Of a stretch of DNA of 64,000 nt, positions 31,071-43,231 are shown piece after piece. Numbering within the stretch: the stretch's first letter is position 1; each line of letters opens with the position of its first letter. The notes under the pieces were generated by a model. The model was given only the letters and a program-made list of their open reading frames with translations, was not told the origin of the DNA and ran no database searches. The DNA comes from Laguncularia racemosa (lineage: Eukaryota > Streptophyta > Magnoliopsida > Myrtales > Combretaceae). The position numbers and the translations under genes are program-made. The DNA is taken from contig JBBMOL010000453.1 of assembly GCA_037954665.1 (NCBI GenBank), positions 62,001-126,000 on the forward strand. The letters are read 5' to 3'.

Positions 31071-32588
31071 TTTTGCTTACTAATTTCAACAACCTCAATA
31101 CACTTCACCACACTACAGCAACACACCCTTACACGCCCCTACACAACCACGGTGCTCACAATCAACCAATACAAGAAATGTTTATTGTTACTTCAAATAA
31201 AGTCAAGTGAAATCATTGAAGCACAATGAAATAATTCTTGGTACTTCAAGTAAAATTAAATAAATGAAGTACACACACAACTACTTTCAAGTAGATAGAA
31301 TTAAATTTAACTACTAGTGTTTAGGTAATTAGTTCAATTACTTTCACACTTTAATGACTTGTTTAAATTTTAAATTCTACTACTCAACTTTCCTTATCCT
31401 TGCTTTGGTTTCACACCAATTACTTCACAATGGGTAGCACCTTAACACATACAAAAATACATAACTTTACCACCACGCTTCTCCCCTTTTACTCACGGTT
31501 CCATACCAATCACGCCTCCAACAACAATGGTCTATACTATACACACGAAATCCCACACCAAATGCACCCACTCTTCACTAAATTAAAAAATACAATGCCA
31601 CACACACACACCTATTTATACACAGTGCACTCTCCACTGCTAACACAATTTTCCCAAACCGCAACTTACACACATGCAACACAACAATAATTCAAATAGC
31701 ACTCCTTAATGCAACTTTCCACAAATAGTAATAATCAAATTTCAAATTCAAATGGAACACAATCATACCACTCAATAACTTCCTCAACTTAATAGATGTG
31801 TTTGAATTCAAATAAATTCCCTATTATCCCACACAATGCAAATATGAAAATTATACACTTTCACTTCCAATTTACACAATAAATCACACAGCATAATCCA
31901 TAAGCTTCTTCAAATTATGGAATTCCAATGATGGAATTCAAATTCAATTAGCTTTCCTTTCTTCTACACACAAGGAGCTCACGGTTTAATGCTTTACACC
32001 ACTACCACAATGTTCTTGACAACACATACAATAACCAACAACAAATGTATACAACCTTTACTAAATTAATAAGGATATGACACCAAATGCACTCTTCAAG
32101 CCATGGCACACTTTCACTTCCACAAACTACAACCAAAACCACAACTTCTACATAAGATAAGGCAGCCCACTTTCAAATTCAAAAAGGAGTTCAATAAGTA
32201 CACAATTCCATAAATGGTAAGAAGTTATTTCAAATTCAAATGACACACAATTAAACAATGACTTTGATGTGTGTTTTGAAATTTCAAATTGGCTTCTTAA
32301 TTCACACTTCAAATCTAGAAATACAAGTGTTACTCCTCCACTTTTCCGAAAACAAAAGTACACAACACAAATCCACTTCACCAATTGAACATTACTCTCA
32401 ATCCTTCACGGTTTGCTATCCATGCACTACACTCTCACACTTTAGCCTCAATGTACAACACCTTACTCCACACAACTTCCACAAATTCACAAATGGAAAT
32501 TCCCTCACTCAACATACAAACACAATGCCAACAATTAAATACTCCTTTTTACACCATAATTCATACACATACAACCACGGTGCAACAA
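31071..32588 (-). other. D internal noncoding region, left part
   Basis: Repeated CTTCAAATTCAAAT-type AT-rich motifs and CACAC runs; no conserved ORF. Open stretches such as 31400-31690 or 32258-32620 are low-complexity His/Thr-rich translations and are not supported. Resembles the noncoding interior of large retrotransposon derivatives. Confidence 0.6.
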
Positions 32589-34190
32589 TGATAGAGCCAT
32601 TTTATACTCAATCTTTATAGTATAAATTATGTTAAATTATTATTGATTTTATAGAAATCATAAGGAAATGGTACTTTAATTCTATCATCGTGATAAATCA
32701 GGTTAAATGGAGTCAAGGATGCTAATTTAAGTATTTTAGAGAAGTCATCTACAACTTGGATCAAGACAAGGAATTACACCACCGGAGGAAGCACAATTTG
32801 AGGCACGGCCAAGGTTCAAACCGTGTTACACACTGGACAAGAAGGCGAAAATGAGGACTTTGAACAGAGAGAGACACAACTTAAGGCACGGCCGTGGTGG
32901 AAGCTAGGTGTGCCAAGGAGAAGAAAGTTTGGAACATCAACCAGATGAAGGCACGGCTTGAAATCTAGCCATGGGTGTAACCGTGGTACACACTGGACAC
33001 GAATGAAGACTTGAAGATTATGCACAAATGAAGGCACAGCTTGAAATCTGGCCGTGTGTGTAACTGTGGTTCACACTGGGCGCGGATGAAGACTTGAAGA
33101 ATATGCACAGAGGATGGCACGGCTTGACCCACGGCCGTGTGGTAAGGCGTGCCAGGCAAACGAATCTTCACTTCTCGAAATCTACTTGGAAAAGGAAAGA
33201 TATTTCCGTATCTTGCTAGCAAAAGATCACATGCCATCTCCCTAACAATATAAATAGAACCAACCCTAGAGGGTTAGGACGACTTTTAAACTTTTGATCT
33301 TGGAATCTTGGATCTTGAAGAAGGAAACGCGGAGGTAGAGTAGGCAACCGGGTTCATTATGTTTCTATCTTTTATTTTCGTTTTATTGATGAACATGAGT
33401 AGCTAAGCTACTTTTCTAGCCAAAGGGTCATAGATGTTTAATTCTCCACGAATTGTGAGGTCTAATTGACTTGTATTTATTCTATTCTTTGCTTTCGGGT
33501 ATTCATATATCTTCTGATCGTTTTGTCATTATTATCTTTCTTGATTGGTATGAATAGAGCTCTTCTACTCAATTAGCAAGTTAATATATTGTCAACTAGC
33601 ACGTCAAATCCGTAATTGTTTGATTGTTCTAGTCTTAGTGACGCAATAACATGTTTGGTTATAAAAGAGATGATCGAATTCATGTTATGGAGGTGTGTGA
33701 TCATGTTTAAATAGGTTATCTTATAATCTACCGGCTTGAATTGGTGGTCTCTCTAGATCTTAATGCTATTGATAGATTAAATCCTAAGCGCTTGTCTAAG
33801 GGTTGTTTAATCAATAAGAGAAATAATTCAAAGCGCTTGTCTGAGGTTATCGAGGAAGTAAGGAGAGATAGGTTGTTAGAGCTTGTTAATAACCATAACC
33901 AATTTATCTAGGAACAAGAATAGAGAACATTTGCATCGATGATCAATTCCTAGAATTAAACCATCTTGATTCCTTTGGCTAGGCTTTTTATCAATATACA
34001 ACTTTCTTAACTTGTTTTAACTTTTTCAATTCACAAACCCCCCCCCCCCCCCATTTTCCTTTTCCTTTTATTCTCTTGAATAGAAATAAGTTTAACCAAT
34101 CTCTGTGGATTCGACCCTACTCACCACTATATGCAAATCATATAATTGTCTAGGAGTAGGTTTTATTTTTGTTGGATTCGACACCCATCA
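32589..34190 (+). repeat. E-family solo LTR (1,602 bp) inside D
   Basis: Starts TGATAGAGCCATTTTATACTC and ends CGACACCCATCA, the reverse complement of the E LTR ends. Flanked by exact AACAA (32584-32588, 34191-34195). Carries the palindrome region 32800-33150 with units of about 85 bp, TATAAATA at 33249-33256, and a C15 run. No internal E sequence, so it is a solo LTR by recombination or an insertion reduced later. Confidence 0.93.
33249..33256 (+). promoter_or_regulatory. TATA box of E solo LTR
   Basis: TATAAATA, conserved with 42436-42443 and 50971-50978 (both antisense) in the full E element. It lies about 100 bp downstream of the palindromes. A TTGCTAGCAA palindrome and an AAGATA/TATCTT hairpin lie just upstream, as in E. 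Confidence 0.65.
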
Positions 34191-34195
34191 AACAA

Positions 34196-34827
34196 CCTCC
34201 ACAATTTATTTTTTTTAAGCACAACTCTACATACAATACTTCAAATTATACACTTCCTTGCCACTATAAAACACCAAAGCAAAACTGCAACTTATACAAG
34301 GAAACAACAATTCAAATTTGAAAATCAAACTACTTCACTAATTGCAACCCTTCCACAATTAGTATGAAGTAATTTTCAAATTCAAACAACCACACATTAA
34401 CTTCTTCAACTTAATGTTTGTTTTGAAAATCAAATAATTTCCAAAATCTTCTACACAACTCAAATATGGAAATTACTCAATTGTACCCATTATTTCCGAA
34501 AAACAAACAAGTAAAGTTCACACTTCTTCTTTCTACACAATTGGAGATATTTCAACTTTCGAATTTACATTCAAAAGCACTAGCTTTCCTCTTCCTTCTA
34601 CGGTGAAGCCCACAACATAGAAGCTTCAATAAGTATTCAAAATCACTCCAACATGTAGCAAATTCAACATCTACTCAAGACAATTCACTCCACTTCAAAC
34701 AACTACAACAACAATTTCAATTTACCCCCGATTTTGGAATTGAAGATGTAAGAACATGAACCCTAAATTTCCAAAATTCAAAATCACATAATCCCTTCTC
34801 ACAACCACAAGCTTTGATACCAAAAGA
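34196..34827 (-). other. D leader and primer binding site
   Basis: Primer site rc TGGTATCAAAGC at 34810-34821, six bases from the LTR. The remainder is AT-rich and repeats CAAATTCAAA motifs. No ORF supported. Confidence 0.75.
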
Positions 34828-35862
34828 TGATGTTCTCAAAACTAAGTCCAAGCACAATCAAATGACTCAAAGAAAACAAATCACAACTCAATTACAAACT
34901 GGTCCACTTATGTAACAATTCATGTGATCTCCTTTGGAAATTTGATGGAAAACTAAAGATCAAATGATGCAATTGCAATCTATACATGTAATCTTCACCA
35001 TATGATAACAAGAATAATTGAATTCCACGTGAATCAAACCAAAAAGGATGGATCAAAACCATGATATCAACTCCCCCTTCAATTCCAATGTACGCCAACA
35101 ATAAATTGATATTGATTTCAAGTACTAAAAGAACAATCAATCTTAAGAAAGATAATTTTTCTCAAATTACAATCAAAAATATGTCCAAGAAACTCCAAAT
35201 CAACCCTAGATATGACTCACTAGAGATGAAATGAAAAACAACAAAGAAAGAAATCGATATGACTCACAATTTCCCCTTGTTGCACTCGCCACAATTCCAA
35301 TTCTTGGGTTGAAATTGATAAGAGAATTAAAACTAGGATAAACCCTAATTCCCACATGTTAAGTGCTGGTGTTTAATATGCAAAATGGCCTCCTCAAACT
35401 CTACTATAAGCAAGTATTTATACTTACTACTCCTAGGGTTAGAAAATGGTCAAAATTACAAGTTTGCTACTTTTAAGGTGGCTAGTCCTAAATGAAAATT
35501 ACAATCAAAATAAAAGTGTTCCAAAATGATTACAACATAAATAGTCAGTGCAAATGAAAAATATATAAAAGAAATTGGTCTTCAAGGTGCCGATCTTCTA
35601 TAGGATTCATCGACCCAACTCATTGCCGGTTTAGGTCGGTCCATGGATAACCCACAAGCTGAGTCTGAGGGAGTTTGTCCATTGCCCTATAAAATATGAT
35701 AAGTGTGCCTGTTGGAAAACACAATACAAGAATAATAGAAAAGAGGTTAATTTATAAATAATTCTGGGGTCGATTTGCTCAAAATGGGCCCCCATCGCCA
35801 AAATTCAAATTCCTTTAGTTCTTACCCTAATGATAAGTCTTATCGGATTTTGATTCCTATCA
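34828..35862 (-). repeat. D 5' LTR (1,035 bp)
   Basis: Begins TGATGTTCTC beside the primer site and ends CCTATCA. TATA box (rc) at 35415-35422. Same length as the other D LTR. Confidence 0.93.
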
Positions 35863-35867
35863 CAATA

Positions 35868-37069
35868 GATATACTGAGAGATACATGACCTATGTACATG
35901 GTCGTGTTCTGACTATGTTGAACCCAAAACCCACCCAAAGTTACACTACCTTTTGACACGGTCGTATACTAATCGTGTTGGGCTACATAGTCTCTAACAT
36001 AGCAGTGTTAAGTCAAACACAATTTCATTTTATATCTTTTAACTCTTAATTAAACTAATTCTCACACAACCTAGATAATTAGTAAGACCTTAGATAACTT
36101 AATAGATTAAGAGAAATTAAGGGAATTATATTATTCTTAGATTAGTATTAAGAATGATGTATTGATGATTATATAGATTTCAACTCGCTTAAATTCAAGA
36201 CAAGAAGTGTTTAAGGCTAGGATTCTAGGTATGTGTTTACCTTATTTGTTGTATGTGAATGCTAGGTAGTTATTTAATGAATTGTATGTAAAATAATGAA
36301 GTCTTAAAGTGTTAAATGAATTGCATGTAAAATAATGAAGTCTTAAAGTGTTATATGAATTGCTTGATATATGTTGCTTGTGCTTAGCTTGGCCTAGAGG
36401 CCTACCATGGTAGATCCCTAGGGGGGCACCTTGATGATTAGGGTTAGATGGGATACGTAATAGTAATTCCCACTAAGACAATATTGTGTGTATTGAGGTT
36501 ATGAGTACCTTAGTGCTGTGAAACTGATTATGATTGATGTGTAAGTTGATGTGTGATTGCGTGATGGAATAATGTTGCATATATGGATGTGTCTTTATGG
36601 TGTTGTGCCATGTGCCTATAGGTGTGATACTCATGTACTGAGCTTAGGCTTACCTCCCTTCCTATATATATATATATATATATATATTAGTTGTAGGTAA
36701 GAATGATGAGCAAATAGAGTATGATGAGAATGGGAACTTGGTGGGACATTACATAAATAAGATAGGAAGAGAACATTATTATTATGTGGAGAAAGAGTGA
36801 TGAAAAGTTCTAAATATTTGTAATTTGAAGTTTTATTAGTTAAATTGAAGTTATGGAGACAATTGTTATCTTGAGATTTTTTTGTTATTAAATAATGAGA
36901 TTTGGAATGACTCATTTGAGAATCATTTATTTTATTGAAGTTATAGTAGTATGATGGTTAATGTAAATGATCAAGTTTTGAAATATTATGAAGTTTTAGA
37001 GCCTTAGCGTGTCACTTTGTAGTAGTGACACATGGTGGACTATGATGCAGTAAGTTCTAGGGCATTATA
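35868..37069 (+). repeat. C3 5' LTR, right part
   Basis: Resumes the C3 palindrome array (35875-36010), then the LTR body with a TCTAGGTATGTGTTTAC block also seen in C1 at 20770, a (TA)n run at 36663-36690 and an end GGGCATTATA. The primer site begins seven bases later. Confidence 0.86.
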
Positions 37070-37373
37070 ACTTAAGTGGTATCAAAGCCTAGGTTTTGAT
37101 GATCTTTGAAATTTTGATATGATCAAATAGAGATTAGGTTGATGACTTCTAGAATTAAGTAATGATCAAAAGGTCTAGAATTCAATTAGTAGAAGATAAG
37201 TTAGAATCATTATAAGACTAAGTAAATGATCTATAGAACCATATGAAGTGAAGAGAGTGGGTAAATTAAGGGATAACTATTATGTTATGTTAATCTAAAT
37301 ATTTTATGTAATAGTATTTTATTCAATATTCCTATTTAATTATGTATAGATATATATGTTTGACCTTATCGAG
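37070..37373 (+). other. C3 primer site and leader
   Basis: Primer site TGGTATCAAAGC at 37077-37088. The leader aligns with C1 1-140 up to about ATATGTT, where the match stops and F-type sequence begins (about 37374). The exact junction is not fixed because no target duplication partner is in the window. Confidence 0.75.
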
Positions 37374-38599
37374 TCTAATTTTTAGTCAATTTCCTTAATT
37401 TCAATCTGTACTAAATCTTACCCATTTAACATAGATTACTTAACTAAATTAAGGAAAATCAATTTTTAAAAGGAGTCACCACCAACTTAAATTAGAAAAT
37501 AAAGTTAAAGTTAATTAGGTGAATTAATCTTAACTATCTACTAGTCTACAAATTTTCCTAAAAAAATATTTTAGAAAAATATGAACCAAAGATATTAGAT
37601 TTGGGGGCTAACCTATTAAAACCTAAATGGTTACCATGTATAATTTTGAAGAATATTTACTAAAAGTCATTTATATTTTATTATTATTATTATTATGTGT
37701 CTACTACTATATATTATAACATGCTATTTATTTTTATTATTTTTATGCTTTTATGTTTTTATAAGATTTTGAATTTATGCTAAAAAAAACCTTGAAGTCT
37801 AGAGTTTATTATACTAATTTTTTTAAGGCTTTTATTATTAATAGCCTAAAGTCTTTATTCATTTTATTTTTCTAAATTTTTTATTTTTTTAGTTTTTATT
37901 TATTATGTTCATTTTCTTAACCTAAAATTTTTTATTTTATTACCTAAAGTTTTATTTTATTATTATTATTTTTCCTAAACTTAAGTTTTTATTTTATTAT
38001 GGCTGCTTCGAAGGTGCCTACATGTCTGCAAACTAGGATTAAACCATTCATAGATCGCTTTTTTCTTTATAAAAAATTTAATTTGTTGGTTTGATTTTAT
38101 TTAATAAAAAAAATTGGGTTTATGTTATTTAATCATATGAATTTTTATTAACAAAAAATAGCTAAATGGCCTAGATTATCAAATGATTGTTTTTGAAAAA
38201 TCTAAAATAACCTAATTTTGGGAAAACCTCATATTATTATTTTTTTTAAAAAAAAAGAGAGGACTCTAAGTGATAAAACTCTAAAAATATTATATTTTAA
38301 TGTAAGATATTTTTATCTTTATTTATTTACTATTTCTTTTTATTATTTTTATTATTATTATTTTTTGGTTATTTTTTGTTTGTTATTTGAATTTTTATTT
38401 CTAAAATTTCATTTTCACTAAATTTTTATTTATTTATTTTTGTTGATTTTTCTAAATTTTAATTGTTTTAATTTTTTTATTATTTTATTATTTATTCTTA
38501 TTTATATTTATATATATTATTTTTTTAAATCCTAGCTTATAAAAAATTATTTTTTATTTTTTAATATTTTATTTTATTTTATTTTATTTTAATTTTTTA

Positions 38600-38637
<38 letters not shown>

Positions 38638-40110
38638 GGCTTAATCAATTTTTTTTTATTTTTCTACATCGGACGATGGTATATACCATAACAACCTGAT
38701 GGGTACTCTAAATTTATTATTATTTTCAATTAAAGATAATCTAAAAAAATGAATTAAAACATCCTAATTATCAAAATAAAAAATAATACAAATAATAAAT
38801 AAAAATAAAACAATACAAAACACTAACCGGATTGCTGTGTTGTAGGTCGAGTCGGGTCGAGTTGCGGGTCGCGGTGGTGGGCTCCTCGTTGGTGATGATC
38901 CGACGATTGTTAAGGGTGTTTAATGGGTGCTTTCCCAAGTTTTTAGGGGTGAGGAATCAATTGGTGGTGTTGATTTGGCTCAAACATTAACTAAAGGTGG
39001 TGTTTCTCAATCCGAGCCTCTAGCAAACCCTTACTTCACGAAATCAATCCTTTCTTACTCCTTGCAACCGAAGGGAACTAATGACACTTAAATCTAAGCT
39101 CGCAGTTAAGTGTAAGTGGTTGAATCCTAGAGAGAAGGTGGTAGCCGACAGTCAGTATTTTTAAAGAGATAAGCTCCACGGCCGGTGCTTGAGAGTGCGG
39201 TTTTTGGTGATTTTTCTAGCCTTTTCAAGTTGTGGCACCTTAGTCTATTTATATGCATCCATAGATGAGCTTGAGATGGCTTTGATCGTATCAAATCTAA
39301 GTAGAGGATAAAGTTCATTTTTTATTCGATTTTTTCATTTTTCTTTTTAAAATTGATGTTTATCGATTTTTCAATTAAATGTTGATGGATTTGCATGGAA
39401 AAATCAATTTAGATAGGTTGGATTCTTTATTATCCAGCTATTTTTCTCCTTCGAGGTCATTGGTGTTTGTTTAGGGAAGAAGACCATGTGCCAAGCGTAT
39501 GACATCTTCTAGCCAATCACATGTTGCCATGTGTCCACTTGGAGGAAGAAATGAAAATGGCACAAAGTTCATTAAGTAGGATTGGAACTTACAACCAAAC
39601 CCCTTCCCTGTGTGCACCATGCTAACACATGAATCAACTAAACTAGCTCATTTCTCGGTTTATTATTGCACTTAACTTATATATAAGATAATGGTCTTAG
39701 TTATTTTTGTATTGATATTAAGGTTCCTGAACTTAATTTAGAGTCTCATATTTCCTTATTTTTATTGAAGATGTACATAATTTTTATTAATTTTGTTATT
39801 CATTATTTTTTATCATTTTTCAAATTTTTTCCTTTTTTATTTATTTTTCTTTTTTCTTTCCTTTTTCTTTTTATTATTGTCTTCATTATGTATTATTTAT
39901 TTTTTTAAACCAGACTCTTTATTATTGCTATGATATTTTTTTTCATTATTTTATTTATTTATATATATATTTTTAAATAAATCTAAACGGGAGCAAAAAT
40001 GAGGTGGCTACACCTACCTCTCTTTGTAGTGAAGTTCGAATAGAACTTTGTTACAAAGACCAAAAGGACATGATTTTTGCCATTATGTCTTTTGCTAAAA
40101 ATTTTGATTT
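37374..40110 (+). repeat. F: Ogre/Tat-like LTR region, first direct copy
   Basis: Starts near TGACCTTATCGAG and soon contains AGGAGTCACCACCAA, similar to the GTCGCCACCAA segment I know from the 5' part of Tat/Ogre LTRs. Then comes very AT-rich sequence with a long (TA)n run (38603-38632). 38150-38830 recurs at 40140-40800. 39245-39265 has a TATATGC promoter-like motif. LTR boundaries are not established; the assignment rests on ORF1 and gag downstream. Confidence 0.5.
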
Positions 40111-40850
40111 TTTTTTAATTTTATTATTATTTTTGCTAAAAAAATATCTAAATACCTAAATGGCTTAGATTATTAGATGATTTTTTTTTTTTAAATCTAA
40201 AATAACCTAAGTTTAGGAAAACCTTATATTAATTTTTTTTTTTAAAAAAAAAAAAGAGGGCTCTAAGTGATAAAACTCTAAAAATATTAGATTTTAATGT
40301 AAGGTATTTTTATATTTATTTATTTATTTTTATTTTTTACTATTTTTTGGTTTTTTTATTTGTTATTTGAATTTTTATTTCTAAAATTTCATTTACACTA
40401 AGATTTTTATTTTATTTTTTTTCTAAATTTTCGTTTTTTGTTATTTTATTTATTTATTATTATTTTTAATTTTTATTCTTATATATATATATATATATTG
40501 AAATCCTAGCTTATAAAAATTTATTTTTTATTTTTAAATATTTTATTTTTTTATTATTATTTACTTATTTATTCATTATATATATATATATATATTAAAA
40601 GACTTAATAAATATTTTTTTTTTCGGCATCGGGCGATGGTATATACCACAACAACTCAATAGGTATTCTAAATTTATTTTTTTAATCAAAGATAATCTAA
40701 AAAAATGAATTAAAACATCCTAATAATCAAAATAAAAGAATAATACAAATAATAAATAAAAATAAAATAATAAAAAAAACACCAGCTAGATTGCTATGTC
40801 GTGGGTTAGGTCATGAGTCGAACCGGTTTTCCACATTGGGTAGTTGTTAT
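40111..40850 (+). repeat. F LTR-type sequence, second direct copy
   Basis: Repeats 38150-38860 at an offset of about 1,960-1,980 bp: shared GAGG(A/G)CTCTAAGTGATAAAACTC, AAATCCTAGCTTATAAAA and GATGGTATATACCA blocks. Ends in CGGTTTTCCACATTGG, a block also present at 52617 inside ORF1. Confidence 0.7.
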
Positions 40851-40859
40851 GCTAAACTA

Positions 40860-41509
40860 GATTGATGGGCAGTTAGTTTCTAGGCTAAAATGACGCCACC
40901 AATCGATTTCTTACTCCCAAAAAAATAAGTAAAAAATAAATAAATAAATAGAAATAAAAATATTAAAAAAATAAAAAATAATTTTTTTATAAGCTAGGAT
41001 TTAAAAAAATAATATATATATGAAGAAGAATAAAAAAATAAAAAATAATTATAAAAATAAAAAATAAAAAAGTTAGAAAAATTAACAAATAAAAAATAAA
41101 AATCAGTGCAAATGAAATTTTAGAAATGAAAATTCAAATAAAAAATAAAAGAATAAATAAAAAATGAAAAAAATACAAATACAAATAATAAAAATAATAA
41201 AAAGCAATAATAAATAAATAAAGATAAAAATACCCTACATTAAAATATAATATTTTTAGAGTTTTATCACTTAGAATCCTCTTTTTAAAAAATAAAAGAA
41301 AAATTAATATGTGGTTTTCCCAAACTTAGGTTGTATTCGATTTTTCAAAAATAATCATCTGATAATTTAGCCTATTTAGCTATATTTTGTTAATAAAAAT
41401 TAATATGATTAAATAACGTAAACCAAACATTTTTTTATTAAATAAAATCAAACCAACAAATCAAAATTTTTATAAAGAAAACAACGAACTATAGACGGTT
41501 TGATCCTAT
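40860..41509 (-). repeat. F LTR-type sequence, inverted copy, left part
   Basis: From about 40920 it reads as the reverse complement of 37990-38560, e.g. TATAAGCTAGGATTT at 40988 and CAAACCAACAAATCAAA at 41450. Continues after element E at 51771-51900. With 40140-40560 it forms an inverted repeat whose arms are several hundred bp. Confidence 0.7.
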
Positions 41510-43231
41510 TGATGGGTGTCGAATCCAACAAAAATAAAAACCTACTCCTAGATAATGATATGATTTGCGTATAGTAGTGAGTAGGGTCGTATCCACAGGG
41601 ATTGGTTAAATATATTTCTATTCAAAGAGAATAAAGAGGAAAAGAAAAATGGGGGGTTTTGTTTGTGAATCAAAATAATATTAAAACAAGATAATAAAAT
41701 CGAATATTGATAAAAGCCTAGCTAAAGGAATCAAGATAGTTTAATTCGAGGAATTAATCATCGATGCAAATGTTTTCTATTCTTATTTCTAGATAAACTG
41801 GTTATGGTTATTAACAAGCTCTAATAACCTATCTCTCCTTACTTCTTCGATAATCAAAACAAGCTCTTTGATTACTTCTCTTATCGATTAGACAACCCTA
41901 AACAAGCTCTTAGGATTTAATCTATCAATAGCATTAAAAACAAGAGAGACCACCAATTCATGCCAGTAGATTATAAGATAACCTATTTAAACAAGATCAT
42001 ACATCTCCATAACATGAATTCGATCATCTATTTTATAATCAAACATGTTATTGTGTCACCGAGACTAGAACTATCAAACAATTATGGATTTGACGTGCTA
42101 GTTGACAATATATTAACTTGCTAATTGAGTAGAAGAGCTCTAATTCATACTAATCAACAAAGATAATATTGACAAAACGTTCAGAAAATATATGAATATC
42201 TAAAAACAAAGAATAGATTAAAGACAACTCAGTTAGATCTCACAATTCGTGGAGAATTAAACTTCAATGACCCTTTGGTTAGAAAATCTGCTTAGCTACA
42301 CATGTTCATCATCAAAACGAAAATTAAAAGTAAAAACATGATAAGCCTCTGTTCCTGGTTTCCTTGCTCTGCCTCCCTCCTTCCTTCTTGTCTCCAAGAT
42401 GATCCAAGATTGTCAAACTCCTCTAGGGTTAGTTCTATTTATATTGTTAAGGGAATGGCAGATGATCTTTTGCTAGCAAGATACGAAAATATCTTTCCTT
42501 TTTGATGTAAATCTCGAGAAGTGAATAATCGTCCGCTTGGCACGCCCTACAACACGGCCGTGGGTCAAGCCGTGCCTTCCTCTGTGTATAATTCACATAT
42601 CATCTTCCGTGTCCAGTGTGTGCCACATCTTCCACCACGGCTAGATGTCAAGCCGTGCCTTCCTCTGGTGATTCTTCAACAATTTCTCCTCCTTGTTTAG
42701 TATATGGCACGTCTTCCATTTCAACTTCAACCACGTCTTCAACCACGGCTTCCACCACGTCTTCCACCACGGCCAGATCACGAGTCGTGTCTCTCTCTAT
42801 TGATAGTCCACATTTCCACCTTCTTGTGCAGTGTATAGCACGGCTTGCACCATGGCCGTATTACAAACTGTGCCTCCTTCTAGACAGATACACGGTCGTG
42901 TACTTCAACCGTGTATTTTCCCGTGGATTCTTCAAGACAGATACACGGTCGTGTACTTCAACCGTATATTTTCCTGTGGCTTCAAAACTAAGTACACGGC
43001 CGTGTACTTTAACTACACACCCATGTACTTTCCTCCGGCGGTGTAAATCCTTGCCTTTGATCCAAATTGTAGATGACTTCTCTAATTTACTTGAATTAGC
43101 ACTCTTGACTCCATTTAACCAGATTTATCACCATAATAAAATTAAGTACTATTTCCTTATGATTTCTATAAAATCAATAATAAATTAACACAATTCATAC
43201 TATAAAGATTGAGTATAAAATGGCTCTATCA
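41510..43231 (-). repeat. E 3' LTR (1,722 bp)
   Basis: Antisense start TGATGGGTGTCG, end GCTCTATCA. In sense order: palindrome/near-palindrome region (43040 to 42540), hairpin and TTGCTAGCAA palindrome (42470-42495), TATA box (rc, 42436-42443), then body. The plus-strand ORF 42616-43188 across the palindromes is not a gene. Confidence 0.95.
42436..42443 (-). promoter_or_regulatory. TATA box of E 3' LTR
   Basis: Reverse complement TATAAATA, followed in sense by GAACTAACCCTAGAGG. Identical in the 5' LTR (50971-50978), where it would drive the element. Confidence 0.65.

Larger units (their letters stand above)
28973..35862 (-). mobile_element. D: pol-less LTR retrotransposon (LARD-like), antisense
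   Basis: LTRs 28973-30007 (3') and 34828-35862 (5'), both 1,035 bp, TG...CA, flanked by exact CAATA (28968-28972, 35863-35867). Without the E solo LTR the internal part is about 3.2 kb. It encodes only a protease remnant and a repetitive tail; I saw no RT, RNase H or integrase motif. A primer site (rc TGGTATCAAAGC at 34810-34821) and a purine-rich tract are present, so it could be mobilised in trans (inference). Confidence 0.9.
28179..37373 (+). mobile_element. C3: Tekay/Del-like 5' LTR, primer site and leader; rest lost behind F
   Basis: The LTR occupies 28179-28972 plus 35868-37069, split by element D. The primer site is at 37077-37088 and the leader follows to about 37373, where F-type sequence begins. 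Gag and pol of C3 are not in the window. Identity comes from alignment with the C1 and C2 LTRs (palindrome array, AAGGTTTCTCC segment) and leader. Confidence 0.83.

Noticed and set aside
31400..32620. His/Thr-rich ORFs in the D interior
   Set aside because: Come from CACAC and TTCAAA low-complexity sequence on the strand opposite the element; no conserved motif.
38218..38421. Phe/Tyr-rich ORF in F LTR region
   Set aside because: Pure T-rich low complexity; closed in the second direct copy.
42616..43188. 190-codon plus-strand ORF in the E 3' LTR (and a 168-codon twin at 51151-51657)
   Set aside because: It is the translation of the CACG-rich palindrome block, Ser/Thr/Arg-rich low complexity, antisense to the element, with the frame differing between the two LTRs. 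No domain.
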